The notes: generated from the letters alone by a model not told the origin. A stretch of DNA of 64,000 nt from Pseudomonas sp. ACM7 (GCF_004136015.1 NZ_CP024866.1:1236807-1300806), one strand, 5' to 3'; positions 54,631 through 63,801 are shown, numbered from the stretch's first letter. Program-made: numbers and translations.

Positions 54631-54658
54631 AAAAAACCCGGCTTTGGCCGGGTTTTTT
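54631..54658 (+). terminator. sodB terminator
   Basis: AAAAAACCCGGC-TTTG-GCCGGGTTTTTT, 15 bases after the sodB stop; the mirrored A-tract means it could also serve the minus-strand DUF6124 gene (54674). Confidence 0.95.
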
Positions 54659-54673
54659 ATTGCCTGGAGAATG

Positions 54674-54925
54674 TCAGGTCGCCTGCGGATCGACGATATC
54701 CAACGCCCGATTAACGGCTAAGTCCGCCAACATGACGATCTGCGCAATGGCCAACGCCGTACTGCGCTGGGAGCCGGTCAGGTAGGTGGCGAAATCACTG
54801 GCCAAGACGTTGGCTGAAGCCAATGACTCACAGGCGTGAGCCAGGAGGGATTCGGTATCCATGTCTGGGGCAATCATGAACATGGGATCGGGTTTGTAGG
54901 GTGGGTCTGGGATTAATTTATCCAC
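54674..54925 (-). CDS. DUF6124/DUF3077-type small protein
   Basis: 83 residues from GTG 54925 (AAGGAAA 7 bases upstream). Opens with IPDPPYKPDPMFMIAPDMDTESLLAHACESLASANVLASDF, then GSQRSTALAIAQIVMLADLAVNRALD, the family's typical helical C-terminus. It has a shorter N-terminus than the other family member at 8538. No membrane or secretion signal. Sits behind a structured leader of the same type as the 8538 gene. Function unknown. Confidence 0.8.
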   Translation of the reverse strand: MDKLIPDPPYKPDPMFMIAPDMDTESLLAHACESLASANVLASDFATYLTGSQRSTALAIAQIVMLADLAVNRALDIVDPQAT

Positions 54926-55060
54926 TTACATTTCCTTTTGAGGTGTGCGCCATCGATTCCCGATCTCACTCGAAGAAGAGGTGGCAGCTATGTGCAGGGT
55001 GAGATCACCGGCAAAAGGAACCCGGCCGGACCGAAGTCCGCCCGCACACAGCCGCCATAA
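54926..55060 (-). promoter_or_regulatory. Structured 5' leader of the DUF6124 gene (copy B)
   Basis: On the minus strand GGCGGCTGT (plus 55048-55056) pairs with ATAGCTGCC (plus 54983-54991), with a UUCG-capped hairpin GGAC-UUCG-GUCC (plus 55028-55039) and GGTGA-TC-TCACC (plus 54998-55009) inside. Layout equals copy A at 8405. Confidence 0.6.
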
Positions 55061-55278
55061 AACATCGCTGACAGCCTCAAGCTGCCGGCAATTATGGAGG
55101 GCCTTGCACTGGTTTCCAATTGCTTAGTCTGGGATCTCACACCCGGTCGCAGATTTTTTCAGCGACCCCCAAAAGGTTATTGAACCCACTTCCTACGGGC
55201 AACCTGAAAACCTCGTGGGAAAGGTCTGGTTTTTTTACCGCTGTTTAAACGGGCGCATCCGTTGCCTGTGCGGCCGCC

Positions 55279-55302
55279 ATCGCGAGCAAGCTCGCTCCCA
55301 CA
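55279..55302. repeat. Single REP, family I
   Basis: ATCGCGAGCAAGCTCGCTCC CACA, without a nearby inverted partner. A second single copy is at 55689-55712. Confidence 0.75.
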
Positions 55303-55339
55303 ATGGATCGGGCACGCCTTTCGCTTCTCACCACTCAAC

Positions 55340-55670
55340 AGGCCGAGCGTTAGCTCGCCTGCAGCTCTTGATCTTGATCCACCCGCCCCTTCGGGAGGCT
55401 GAGTGGAGGTGTTCATCTGGGGGGCAGGCGCGCAGCGCCGTTCGACGAAGTCGAACACATCGAGAGGAGGTCGAAGCGAAGCCGGCCGGAGGCGATGCCC
55501 CCAGATGAATGCCGGAACGAAGGAACGCCGAGCCTAAGCGAGGGGCCGGACGCTTGGGGCGAGACCTTTGGTTACTTTGGGGCGTTTGCCAAAGTGACAC
55601 GCCGTAAGGGCGGAACCATAGGTGGCCGTTACCGCAGAAATGGATATGTACTCGGTCAACCAACAGCTTG
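55340..55670. other. Hairpin-rich noncoding stretch, possibly a dispersed Pseudomonas repeat or RNA
   Basis: Within the 1.09-kb gap between the DUF6124 gene and bifA. CATCTGGGGGGCA (55414-55426) is complemented by TGCCCCCAGATG (55496-55507); nested inside are GGCGC/GCGCC and the perfect GTTCGAC-GAA-GTCGAAC (55439-55455). It continues to a segment (55565-55660, TTTGGTTACTTTGGGGCGTT and onward) that I recall as recurrent in fluorescent Pseudomonas genomes. No convincing protein in any frame. The other parts of the gap (55061-55278, 55713-56014) show no feature. Confidence 0.4.
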
Positions 55671-55688
55671 GTCGGCTGACAGGCCGCC

Positions 55689-55712
55689 ATCGCGAGCAAG
55701 CTCGCTCACACA
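55689..55712. repeat. Single REP, family I
   Basis: ATCGCGAGCAAGCTCGCTCA CACA, one base away from the copy at 55279. Confidence 0.7.
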
Positions 55713-56014
55713 TTCAAAACGTGTACATCCGCAGAAACCAGGGCGATTTCCCACGATGAAACCAGCCTTCAGCCCCTTGCCCCAACGCCACAGCCGTCTA
55801 ACATCAACCAAACGGAAAATATGTCCAAATCCCCCTCAAGTTGAAGGACTCAACAACCGACACAGTACAAATAGCGCAAATACTCCCAACGACAGCATTT
55901 CGGCCAAGCTACAGGCAAAACCCCATGTGATTGATTGTCCCTTTGACTGCCATCACCGGATTGCCAATACTCACGGCAACTTGACGCTACCCGCACGGAA
56001 CAAGGAATGACTCT

Positions 56015-58066
56015 TTGAAGCTGGAACTCAAGAACAGCTTGTCGGTGAAGTTGCTTCGGGTCGTGCTCCTCTCGGCATTGATCGTCGGTGTGGTCTTGAG
56101 CTGCGCGCAGATCGTTTTCGATGCCTATAAAACACGCCAGGCCGTGGCCAGCGATGCCCAACGCATCCTCGACATGTTCCGCGACCCCTCGACCCAGGCC
56201 GTCTACAGCCTGGACCGGGAAATGGGCATGCAGGTGATCGAAGGCCTGTTTCAGGACGACGCTGTGCGCAAGGCCTCCATTGGCCATCCCAACGAAGCCA
56301 TGCTCGCGCAAAAGTCTCGCGAGCTGCAGCATTCCGACAGTCGCTGGCTGACCGACCTGATCCTCGGCAAGGAACGCACCTTCACCACCCAACTGGTGGG
56401 TCGCGGCCCTTACAGCGAGTATTACGGCGACTTGAGCATCACCCTCGACACAGCCACCTACGGCCAGGGTTTCATCGTCAGTTCGGTGATCATCTTCATC
56501 TCCGGCGTGTTGCGTGCGATGGCCATGGGGCTGGTGCTGTACCTGGTCTATCACTGGCTGCTGACCAAGCCGCTGTCGCGGATCATCGAACACCTCACGG
56601 AAATCAATCCGGATCGCCCCAGCGCACACAAAATCCCGCTACTCAAGGGGCATGAAAAGAACGAACTGGGGATCTGGATCAACACCGCCAACCAGTTGCT
56701 CGAGTCCATCGAGCGCAACACCCATTTGCGCCACGTAGCGGAAAACAGCCTGCTTCGCATGGCTCAGTACGACTTCCTCACCGGTCTGCCGAATCGCCAG
56801 CAATTGCAGCAGCAACTGGACAAAATCCTGGGAGACGCCGGCAAGTTGCAACGTCGGGTCGCGGTATTGGTGGTCGGCCTGGACGATTTCAAAGGCATCA
56901 ACGAACAATTCAGCTACCAGACCGGTGACCAACTGCTGCTGGCCCTCGCCGATCGCCTGCGAGCTCACAGCGGACGCCTTGGCGCCCTCGCCCGCCTTGG
57001 CGGCGACCAGTTCGCCCTGGTTCAGGCCGACATCGAACAACCCTACGAAGCGGCCGAACTGGCCCAAAGCATTCTCGATGACCTGGAAGCGGCATTTGCC
57101 CTCGATCATCAGGAGATTCGCCTGCGCGCCACCATCGGCATCACCCTGTTCCCCGAGGACGGTGACAGCACCGAGAAACTGCTGCAAAAAGCCGAGCAGA
57201 CCATGACCCTGGCCAAGACTCGCTCGCGCAACCGTTATCAGTTCTATATCGCCAGCGTCGACACCGAAATGCGCCGCCGTCGGGAGCTGGAAAAAGACCT
57301 GCGCGACGCCTTGGCCCGTGACCAGTTGTACCTCGTCTATCAGCCGCAGGTCAGCTATCGCGATCACCGGGTGGTGGGTGTCGAGGCGCTGATTCGCTGG
57401 CAGCATCCCGAGCACGGGCTGGTCCCGCCGGACTTGTTCATCCCCCTGGCCGAGCAGAACGGCACCATCATCGCCATCGGCGAATGGGTGCTGGATCAGG
57501 CGTGCAAGCAATTGCGCGACTGGCATGACCAGGGTTTCGTCGACCTGCGCATGGCGGTGAATCTGTCCACAGTGCAGCTGCACCACGCCGAGTTGCCACG
57601 GGTGGTCAACAACCTCCTGCAGATGTACCGCCTGCCACCGCGCAGCCTGGAGCTGGAAGTCACCGAAACCGGCCTGATGGAAGACATCAGCACGGCCGCA
57701 CAGCACCTGCTGAGCCTGCGCCGCTCCGGTGCGCTGATCGCGATCGACGACTTCGGCACCGGTTACTCGTCATTGAGCTATCTGAAAAGCCTGCCGCTGG
57801 ACAAGATCAAGATCGACAAAAGCTTCGTTCAGGACCTGCTCGATGACGACGATGATGCGACCATCGTTCGGGCCATCATCCAGCTGGGCAAGAGCCTGGG
57901 CATGCAGGTGATTGCCGAAGGCGTGGAAACCGCCGAGCAAGAGGCCTACATCATCTCCGAGGGCTGTCACGAAGGTCAGGGCTATCTCTACAGCAAGCCG
58001 CTGCCGGCGCGGGAATTGAGCGCGTATCTGAAACAGGCCCAGCGCAGTAACGCGGCTATTTTGTAG
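56015..58066 (+). CDS. bifA: Cyclic di-GMP phosphodiesterase BifA (degenerate GGDEF plus EAL)
   Basis: 683 residues from TTG 56015, with AAGGAA 8 bases upstream. Two membrane helices (about 14-36 and 155-178) bracket a periplasmic part. GGDEF domain about 245-405 with the altered motif LGGDQF (residue 328), thus probably not a cyclase; EAL domain about 425-675 with VEALIRW (about 455), DDFGTGYSS and QGYLYSKPL, complete. It breaks down c-di-GMP at the inner membrane, lowering biofilm matrix and favouring swarming in P. aeruginosa. Altered GGDQF and linkage to sodB are the BifA hallmarks (PA4367). A perfect palindrome follows the stop. Confidence 0.93.
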   Translation: MKLELKNSLSVKLLRVVLLSALIVGVVLSCAQIVFDAYKTRQAVASDAQRILDMFRDPSTQAVYSLDREMGMQVIEGLFQDDAVRKASIGHPNEAMLAQKSRELQHSDSRWLTDLILGKERTFTTQLVGRGPYSEYYGDLSITLDTATYGQGFIVSSVIIFISGVLRAMAMGLVLYLVYHWLLTKPLSRIIEHLTEINPDRPSAHKIPLLKGHEKNELGIWINTANQLLESIERNTHLRHVAENSLLRMAQYDFLTGLPNRQQLQQQLDKILGDAGKLQRRVAVLVVGLDDFKGINEQFSYQTGDQLLLALADRLRAHSGRLGALARLGGDQFALVQADIEQPYEAAELAQSILDDLEAAFALDHQEIRLRATIGITLFPEDGDSTEKLLQKAEQTMTLAKTRSRNRYQFYIASVDTEMRRRRELEKDLRDALARDQLYLVYQPQVSYRDHRVVGVEALIRWQHPEHGLVPPDLFIPLAEQNGTIIAIGEWVLDQACKQLRDWHDQGFVDLRMAVNLSTVQLHHAELPRVVNNLLQMYRLPPRSLELEVTETGLMEDISTAAQHLLSLRRSGALIAIDDFGTGYSSLSYLKSLPLDKIKIDKSFVQDLLDDDDDATIVRAIIQLGKSLGMQVIAEGVETAEQEAYIISEGCHEGQGYLYSKPLPARELSAYLKQAQRSNAAIL

Positions 58067-58069
58067 AAA

Positions 58070-58139
58070 ATCAAGAGATCGCAGCCTCGTTTCACTCGAC
58101 AGCTGCTACAGAGTGAAACGAGGCTGCGATCTCTTGATC
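58070..58139. repeat. Compact perfect palindrome, family II REP pieces
   Basis: ATCAAGAGATCGCAGCCTCG and onward pairs with its complement as a 28-bp stem around a 13-base loop (GACAGCTGCTACA), 3 bases after the bifA stop. May end or stabilise the bifA mRNA. Confidence 0.75.
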
Positions 58140-58192
58140 TACGACACAACTCCCGCCTGAATAAGAAATATTTCCAGGTACAGCCCTTTACA

Positions 58193-58217
58193 GATAATGC
58201 GAAAGATTTGCATTATG
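58193..58217. promoter_or_regulatory. Palindrome upstream of the imelysin gene, Fur-like
   Basis: GATAATGC-GAAAGATTT-GCATTATG: 7-bp perfect arms in an AT-rich setting, 58 bases before ATG 58275. GATAAT/ATTAT half sites resemble a Fur array but with a longer centre than the 19-bp box. Confidence 0.35.
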
Positions 58218-58274
58218 TCGCAGTTTTGCGCGCTTGCTGCGCCATTCCACCCTTCTCGAAGCAGGATGTTCGCC

Positions 58275-59621
58275 ATGATTCGTATGCCTCTGGCTACCGC
58301 CAGTCTGTTGGCCATCGCTATTTCCCTCGCCGGTTGTGGCGAAGGCAAAGACAAAGCTGTCGCTGCGCAAGCACCGACTCCGGCCGCCAGCACCACGGCC
58401 CCGGCGGCTGCACCTGCCGCTGCCAGTAAAGTCGATGAAGCCGCGGCCAAAGCCGTTGTCGCGCATTACGCCGACATCGTCTTCGCCGTTTACAGCGATG
58501 CCGAATCCACCGCGAAGACCCTGCAAACCGCCGTCGACGCCTTCCTCGCCAAGCCGAACGCCGACACCCTGAAAGCCGCCAAGGCTGCCTGGATCGCCGC
58601 CCGCGTTCCTTACCTGCAGAGCGAAGTGTTCCGCTTCGGCAACACCATCATCGACGACTGGGAAGGTCAGGTGAACTCTTGGCCACTGGACGAAGGCCTG
58701 ATCGACTACGTCGACAAATCCTACGAGCACGCACTGGGTAACCCGGGCGCCACGGCCAACATCATCGCCAACACCCAGGTTCAGGTCGGCGAAGACAAGG
58801 TCGATGTGAAAGACATCACCCCGGCAAAACTTGCCAGCCTGAACGAGCTGGGTGGTTCCGAGGCCAACGTCGCCACCGGCTACCACGCGATCGAATTCCT
58901 GCTCTGGGGCCAGGACTTGAACGGCACCGGCCCTGGCGCCGGCAACCGTCCAGCTTCCGACTACCTGGAAGGCAAAGGCGCAACCGGCGGTCATAACGAT
59001 CGTCGTCGCGCTTATCTGAAGTCCGTGACCCAACTGCTGGTCAGCGACCTGGAAGAAATGGTCGGTAACTGGAAGCCGAACGTGGCCGACAACTACCGCG
59101 CCACCCTGGAAGCCGAGCCAGCTGAATCCGGCCTGCGCAAAATGCTGTTCGGCATGGGCAGCCTGTCCCTGGGCGAACTGGCGGGCGAGCGCATGAAGGT
59201 TTCCCTGGAAGCCAACTCCCCGGAAGACGAACAGGATTGCTTCAGCGACAACACCCACAACTCGCACTTCTACGATGCCAAAGGCATTCGAAACGTGTAC
59301 CTGGGCGAATACACCCGCGTCGACGGCACCAAAATGACCGGCGCCAGCCTGTCGTCCCTGGTGGCCAAAGCCGACCCGGCTGCCGACACCGCGCTCAAAG
59401 CCGACCTGGCGGCGACCGAAGCCAAGTTGCAGGTCATGGTCGATCACGCCAACAAGGGTGAGCACTACGACCAACTGATCGCCGCCGGCAACACCGCTGG
59501 CAATCAGATCGTCCGCGACGCTATCGCTTCCCTGGTCAAGCAGACCGGTTCGATCGAAGCCGCCGCTGGCAAACTGGGCATCAGTGACCTGAACCCGGAC
59601 AACGCTGATCACGAGTTCTGA
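58275..59621 (+). CDS. Imelysin-family lipoprotein (IcmP/EfeO-like)
   Basis: 448 residues from ATG 58275 (CAGGA 8 bases upstream). Lipoprotein signal with lipobox SLAGC (Cys near residue 17), then an Ala/Pro-rich linker and the imelysin domain with the conserved GYHAIEFLLWGQD, the GxHxxE motif (about residue 202) thought to bind metal. Named insulin-cleaving in P. aeruginosa (PA4370, icmP), but the family is linked to iron binding like EfeO. First of a set: imelysin, di-heme protein, second imelysin, DUF1513. A terminator follows, so later genes likely use their own promoter or read-through. Confidence 0.88.
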   Translation: MIRMPLATASLLAIAISLAGCGEGKDKAVAAQAPTPAASTTAPAAAPAAASKVDEAAAKAVVAHYADIVFAVYSDAESTAKTLQTAVDAFLAKPNADTLKAAKAAWIAARVPYLQSEVFRFGNTIIDDWEGQVNSWPLDEGLIDYVDKSYEHALGNPGATANIIANTQVQVGEDKVDVKDITPAKLASLNELGGSEANVATGYHAIEFLLWGQDLNGTGPGAGNRPASDYLEGKGATGGHNDRRRAYLKSVTQLLVSDLEEMVGNWKPNVADNYRATLEAEPAESGLRKMLFGMGSLSLGELAGERMKVSLEANSPEDEQDCFSDNTHNSHFYDAKGIRNVYLGEYTRVDGTKMTGASLSSLVAKADPAADTALKADLAATEAKLQVMVDHANKGEHYDQLIAAGNTAGNQIVRDAIASLVKQTGSIEAAAGKLGISDLNPDNADHEF

Positions 59622-59637
59622 TCAACGCTGGCTGAAT

Positions 59638-59668
59638 AAAAAGGCGACCTTCGCAGGTCGCCTTTTTT
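59638..59668 (+). terminator. Terminator after the first imelysin gene
   Basis: AAAAAGGCGACC-TTCGCA-GGTCGCCTTTTTT, 17 bases after the stop. Confidence 0.93.
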
Positions 59669-59704
59669 ATCCCTGCCCAAAATAGGGTTTCACACCGGTC
59701 AAAA

Positions 59705-59796
59705 TGTGGGAGCGGGCTTGCTCGCGAAGGGGCCATCACAGACAACATCTCCAGTGCGGCAAACACCACTTTCGCGAGCAAGCCCGCTCCCACAGG
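59705..59796. repeat. REPIN, family I
   Basis: TGTGGGAGCGGGCTTGCTCG and inverted partner ending GCTCCCACAGG, between the terminator and the di-heme gene. Confidence 0.85.
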
Positions 59797-59917
59797 GGAT
59801 TGCGGTTTTCCAGAAAAACCCTGCTCCACATCAACCAAACGATAATTCCTCTTATTCAATCTCCCCTGCCCTGTTAGACTTTGCGCCCCTTGTTTTGCTC
59901 GTCCTGCAGGATGTCCG

Positions 59918-61345
59918 ATGCCCTCGCTGCCTCTTCGCTTGTCCGCACTGTTTCTGGCCCTGGGCCTGAGTGCCTGCGATGACGCCCCGCGCTTTACCCA
60001 AGCCGAACCCGGTGAAGCCCGGTCCGGTGGCAGCGCAACCGTGCGCAAGACCGATCAGAACTCATTTTCCCTGCCGTCCGCCAATCTGCCGCCGTCACGG
60101 CGCGTGGACTTCAGTGTCGGCAACAGTTTTTTCCGTAATCCCTGGGTGATCGCGCCGTCGACCACCACCGCCCGGGATGGCCTCGGGCCGTTGTTCAACA
60201 CCAACGCGTGCCAGGGCTGCCACATCAAGGATGGCCGCGGTCATCCGCCCACGCCTGATGCGCAGAACGCCGTGTCGATGCTGGTGCGCCTGTCGATTCC
60301 CGATACGCCGGCGTATGCCAACGTCATCAAGCAACTCGGTGTCGTCCCGGAGCCGGTCTACGGCGGACAATTCCAGGACATGTCCGTGCCGGGTGTCGTG
60401 CCGGAAGGCAAAGTGCGCGTCGATTACACGCCCGTTCCGATTCGCTTCAAGGACGGCACCGAAGTCGAGTTGCGCAAACCGACGTTGCAGATCACCCAGC
60501 TCGGCTATGGCCCGATGCACCCTGACACCCGTTTCTCGGCCAGGGTTGCACCGCCAATGATTGGCCTCGGCCTGCTCGAAGCGATTCCCGACGAAGCGAT
60601 CCTTGCCAATGCCGAGGCTCAGGCAAAAGACAAAAACGGCATCGCCGGACGCCCGAACCGGGTCTGGGATGACGCGCAGCAAAAAACCGTTCTCGGGCGA
60701 TTTGGCTGGAAGGCCGGCCAACCAAACCTCAATCAACAGAATGTTCATGCGTTTTCCGGTGACATGGGCCTCACCACAAGCCTAAGACCCGTTGATGACT
60801 GCACCGACGCGCAAACCGCTTGCAAGCAAGCGCCCAACGGCAATGGCCCGGATGGCGAGCCGGAAGTCAGCGATAACATCCTGCGTCTGGTGCTGTTCTA
60901 CAGCCGTAACCTTGCCGTACCGGCCCGCCGCAATGTCAGCGTCCCCGAGGTGCTGGCCGGCAAGACTCTGTTTTTCCAGGCCGGATGCCAGTCCTGCCAC
61001 ACCCCGAAATACACCACCGCCGCCAACGCCGCAGAACCTGAACTGGCCAATCAAGTGATTCGCCCTTACAGCGATCTGCTGCTGCATGACATGGGCGACG
61101 GTCTGGCCGACAACCGTAGCGAATTCCAGGCCAGTGGCCGCGACTGGCGCACCCCGCCGTTGTGGGGCATCGGCCTGACACAGGCGGTCAGTGGCCACAC
61201 CCAGTTTTTGCACGATGGCCGCGCCCGCAATCTGCTCGAAGCCGTGCTCTGGCATGGCGGCGAAGCAACAGCGGCGCAACAACAGGTTTTGTCTTTCAAT
61301 GCCGAGCAGCGCGCTGCGTTGCTGGCGTTTTTGAATTCTCTCTAA
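59918..61345 (+). CDS. Di-heme c-type cytochrome lipoprotein (DHOR/thiol oxidoreductase-like)
   Basis: 475 residues. Lipobox LGLSAC (Cys near residue 20) gives a membrane-anchored periplasmic protein. Two heme c sites: ACQGCH (about residue 99) and GCQSCH (about residue 365); between them a DHOR (PF06537-type) region. Often named thiol oxidoreductase, but in imelysin clusters a redox role in iron handling is suspected. AGGA lies 8 bases before ATG 59918. It is followed after 30 bases by the second imelysin gene. Counterpart of PA4371. Confidence 0.88.
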   Translation: MPSLPLRLSALFLALGLSACDDAPRFTQAEPGEARSGGSATVRKTDQNSFSLPSANLPPSRRVDFSVGNSFFRNPWVIAPSTTTARDGLGPLFNTNACQGCHIKDGRGHPPTPDAQNAVSMLVRLSIPDTPAYANVIKQLGVVPEPVYGGQFQDMSVPGVVPEGKVRVDYTPVPIRFKDGTEVELRKPTLQITQLGYGPMHPDTRFSARVAPPMIGLGLLEAIPDEAILANAEAQAKDKNGIAGRPNRVWDDAQQKTVLGRFGWKAGQPNLNQQNVHAFSGDMGLTTSLRPVDDCTDAQTACKQAPNGNGPDGEPEVSDNILRLVLFYSRNLAVPARRNVSVPEVLAGKTLFFQAGCQSCHTPKYTTAANAAEPELANQVIRPYSDLLLHDMGDGLADNRSEFQASGRDWRTPPLWGIGLTQAVSGHTQFLHDGRARNLLEAVLWHGGEATAAQQQVLSFNAEQRAALLAFLNSL

Positions 61346-61375
61346 ACACTTTTCGATAAGAACCGGGAGCCCGAC

Positions 61376-62440
61376 ATGTTCCGTCCCAAATTGTTGTTCA
61401 CCAGCCTTGCCGCGCTAGCCTTGGGCGCCTGTTCGCCTCAGGATCCGCAGGCCGTCACGTCGGCGGCCATCGCCAAGTCGGTGATCCTGCCGACCTACAC
61501 GCGTTGGGTTGAAGCCGACCGCCAATTGGCCGTCAGCGCCCTCGCCTACTGCGAAGGCAAGGAAAACCTCGACACCGCCCGCGCCGACTTCCTGCACGCG
61601 CAGAAAGCCTGGGCCGAGCTGCAACCGCTGCTGATCGGGCCGCTGGCCGAGGGCAATCGCGCCTGGCAGGTGCAGTTCTGGCCGGACAAGAAAAACCTCG
61701 TCGGCCGTCAGGTCGAGCAACTGGTCACCGCACAGCCGCAGATCGATGCCGCTGCCCTGGCCAAGTCCAGCGTTGTGGTTCAAGGCCTTTCCGCCTACGA
61801 ATACATCCTGTTCGACAGCAAGCCAGACGTGGCCAACGACGTGCAGAAAGCCAAATACTGCCCGCTGCTGAAAGCGATTGGCGAGCGTCAGAAACAGCTG
61901 GCCGAAGAGATCCTGAAAACCTGGAACAACACCGACGGCATGCTCGCGCAATTGAGCAAATTCCCGAACCAGCGCTACGCTGATTCCCACGAAGCCATCG
62001 CCGATCTGTTGCGCGTGCAAGTCACCGCCCTCGACAGCCTGAAGAAAAAACTCGGCACGCCGATGGGCCGTCAGACAAAGGGTGTGCCACAACCGTTCCA
62101 GGCCGATGCATGGCGCAGCCAGTCGTCCCTGACCGGCCTCGAAGCCAGCCTCGCCGCCGCCAAAACGGTATGGGAAGGCGTCGACAACAAAGGCCTGCGC
62201 GGCCTGTTGCCGAGCGAGCAAAAACCTTTAGCCGACAAGATCGACGCCGCTTACGCCGCGTCCCTGAAACTGTTCGCCAGCAACCAGCGCTCGCTGACCG
62301 AGATGCTCAACGACGATGCCGGTCGCCAGCAACTCAACGACCTCTACGACAGCCTCAACGTCGTCCACCGCCTGCACGAAGGCGAACTGGCCAAGGCGCT
62401 AGGCATTCAACTGGGCTTCAACGCCAACGACGGTGACTGA
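61376..62440 (+). CDS. Second imelysin-family lipoprotein
   Basis: 354 residues. Lipobox LALGAC (Cys near residue 19). Imelysin-like helical domain, but the usual GxHxxE is GLSAYEYILF (about residue 139): the His is absent, the Glu kept. It may therefore bind metal differently or act as a non-binding partner. Its stop overlaps the start of the DUF1513 gene by one base (TGATG). Counterpart of PA4372; the paralogue at 58275 keeps the His. Confidence 0.85.
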   Translation: MFRPKLLFTSLAALALGACSPQDPQAVTSAAIAKSVILPTYTRWVEADRQLAVSALAYCEGKENLDTARADFLHAQKAWAELQPLLIGPLAEGNRAWQVQFWPDKKNLVGRQVEQLVTAQPQIDAAALAKSSVVVQGLSAYEYILFDSKPDVANDVQKAKYCPLLKAIGERQKQLAEEILKTWNNTDGMLAQLSKFPNQRYADSHEAIADLLRVQVTALDSLKKKLGTPMGRQTKGVPQPFQADAWRSQSSLTGLEASLAAAKTVWEGVDNKGLRGLLPSEQKPLADKIDAAYAASLKLFASNQRSLTEMLNDDAGRQQLNDLYDSLNVVHRLHEGELAKALGIQLGFNANDGD

Positions 62441-63552
62441 TGAGGGCAAGTTCCATGCTGCGACGCCAGGCTCTGACGTTAGGTAGTTTGCTGCTGGGTG
62501 CGATGACACTGGGCGGCTGGACGCTGTTCAAGCAAAAGGACAAAAGCCCGCTGCTGCTCTCGGCGCGGGACGACACCGACGGCAAACACTACGCCGTCGG
62601 CTATCGGCTGGACGGCACCCGGGTGTTTGCCACCCAGGTCGGCCAGCGTTGCCACGACATCATCAACCACCCGACGCTGCCGATTGCGCTGTTCGTCGCC
62701 CGTCGTCCTGGCACCGAGAGTTACCTGATCGACCTGAGCGACGGCACGCTGCTGCAAACCGTGACCTCGCTGCCGAATCGGCACTTCTACGGTCACGCGG
62801 TGATTCACAAGAGCGGCGACTGGCTGTACGCCACCGAGAACGATACCTCCGATCCGGGTCGAGGCTTGCTCGGTGTGTATAAGTTCGAAGGCGAGCGACT
62901 GGTACACAGCGGCGAGATTTCGACCCACGGCGTCGGCCCGCATCAGGTGTCGTGGATGCCCGATGGCGAAACCCTGGTGGTGGCCAATGGAGGCATTCGC
63001 ACCGAGGCCGAAAGCCGCGTCGAGATGAACCTCAATGCCATGGAGCCAAGCCTGGTCCTGATGCATCGCGATGGCACCCTGCTGAGCAAGGAAACCCTCG
63101 CCCAGCCGATGAACAGCGTGCGTCATTTGGGGATTGCCAGCGACGGCACCATCGTCGCCGGTCAGCAGTTCATGGGGCCGTCTCATGAGTCTTCGGAGCT
63201 GCTGGCGATCAAGCGTCCCGGCCAGCCGTTCGTGGCCTTCCCGGTGCCTGAGCATCAGTTGCAGGCTATGGGGCATTACACCGCCAGTGTCGCGGTGCAC
63301 AGCGAACTTCGCCTGGTCGCGTTGACCGCGCCACGGGGCAACCGCTTTTTCATCTGGGACCTGGACAGCGGTGAAGTGCGCCTGGACGCACCGCTTCCCG
63401 ATTGCGCCGGAGTCGGCGCGGTAGCCGATGGCTTTGTCGTGACCTCGGGGCAAGGACGCTGCCGGTTCTACGATTGCCGCCAGACAGATCTGGTTGCAAA
63501 ACCGCTGGAGCTGCCGGCAGGGCTCTGGGACAACCACCTTCACCTCATCTAA
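62440..63552 (+). CDS. DUF1513 beta-propeller protein
   Basis: 370 residues (or 365 from ATG 62455). Start SSMLRRQALTLGSLLLGA looks like a Tat-type signal (RRQAL). Rest: a seven-bladed propeller with strands such as YLIDLSDGTLLQTVTSLPNRHFYGHAV, GVGPHQVSWMPDGETLVVANGG and RHLGIASDGTIVAGQQ. Periplasmic, function unknown, always found with imelysin and di-heme genes (PA4373). Coupled to the second imelysin gene by TGATG. Confidence 0.88.
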   Translation: MRASSMLRRQALTLGSLLLGAMTLGGWTLFKQKDKSPLLLSARDDTDGKHYAVGYRLDGTRVFATQVGQRCHDIINHPTLPIALFVARRPGTESYLIDLSDGTLLQTVTSLPNRHFYGHAVIHKSGDWLYATENDTSDPGRGLLGVYKFEGERLVHSGEISTHGVGPHQVSWMPDGETLVVANGGIRTEAESRVEMNLNAMEPSLVLMHRDGTLLSKETLAQPMNSVRHLGIASDGTIVAGQQFMGPSHESSELLAIKRPGQPFVAFPVPEHQLQAMGHYTASVAVHSELRLVALTAPRGNRFFIWDLDSGEVRLDAPLPDCAGVGAVADGFVVTSGQGRCRFYDCRQTDLVAKPLELPAGLWDNHLHLI

Positions 63553-63563
63553 ACACGGACCTT

Positions 63564-63698
63564 TGTAGCAGCTGGCGAAGCCTGCGTTCGGCGGCGAAGC
63601 CGTCGTGAGATCCGACGACGCGGTGTATCAGACAAACCACGTTGCATGGATTTGCGACGGCTTCGCAGCCGAACGCAGGCTGCGCCAGCTGCTACAGG
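63564..63698. repeat. REP hairpin, family III
   Basis: TGTAGCAGCTGGCGAAGCCT... and inverted ...CGCCAGCTGCTACAG, between the DUF1513 gene and the efflux gene. Confidence 0.85.
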
Positions 63699-63801
63699 TC
63701 GGGGTGACGCCTACCTGTAAGTTCTGCCAGTTGGAATCCCCGCCACACTCGGAGTAATGTGCCCGACTGTCTCACCTGATTTTCTCCAAGGAAGTGGAAA
63801 T

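Noticed and set aside
55328..55699. 123-codon minus-strand frame before bifA
   Set aside because: It overlaps the hairpin-rich element; the composition is typical of translated repeat DNA.
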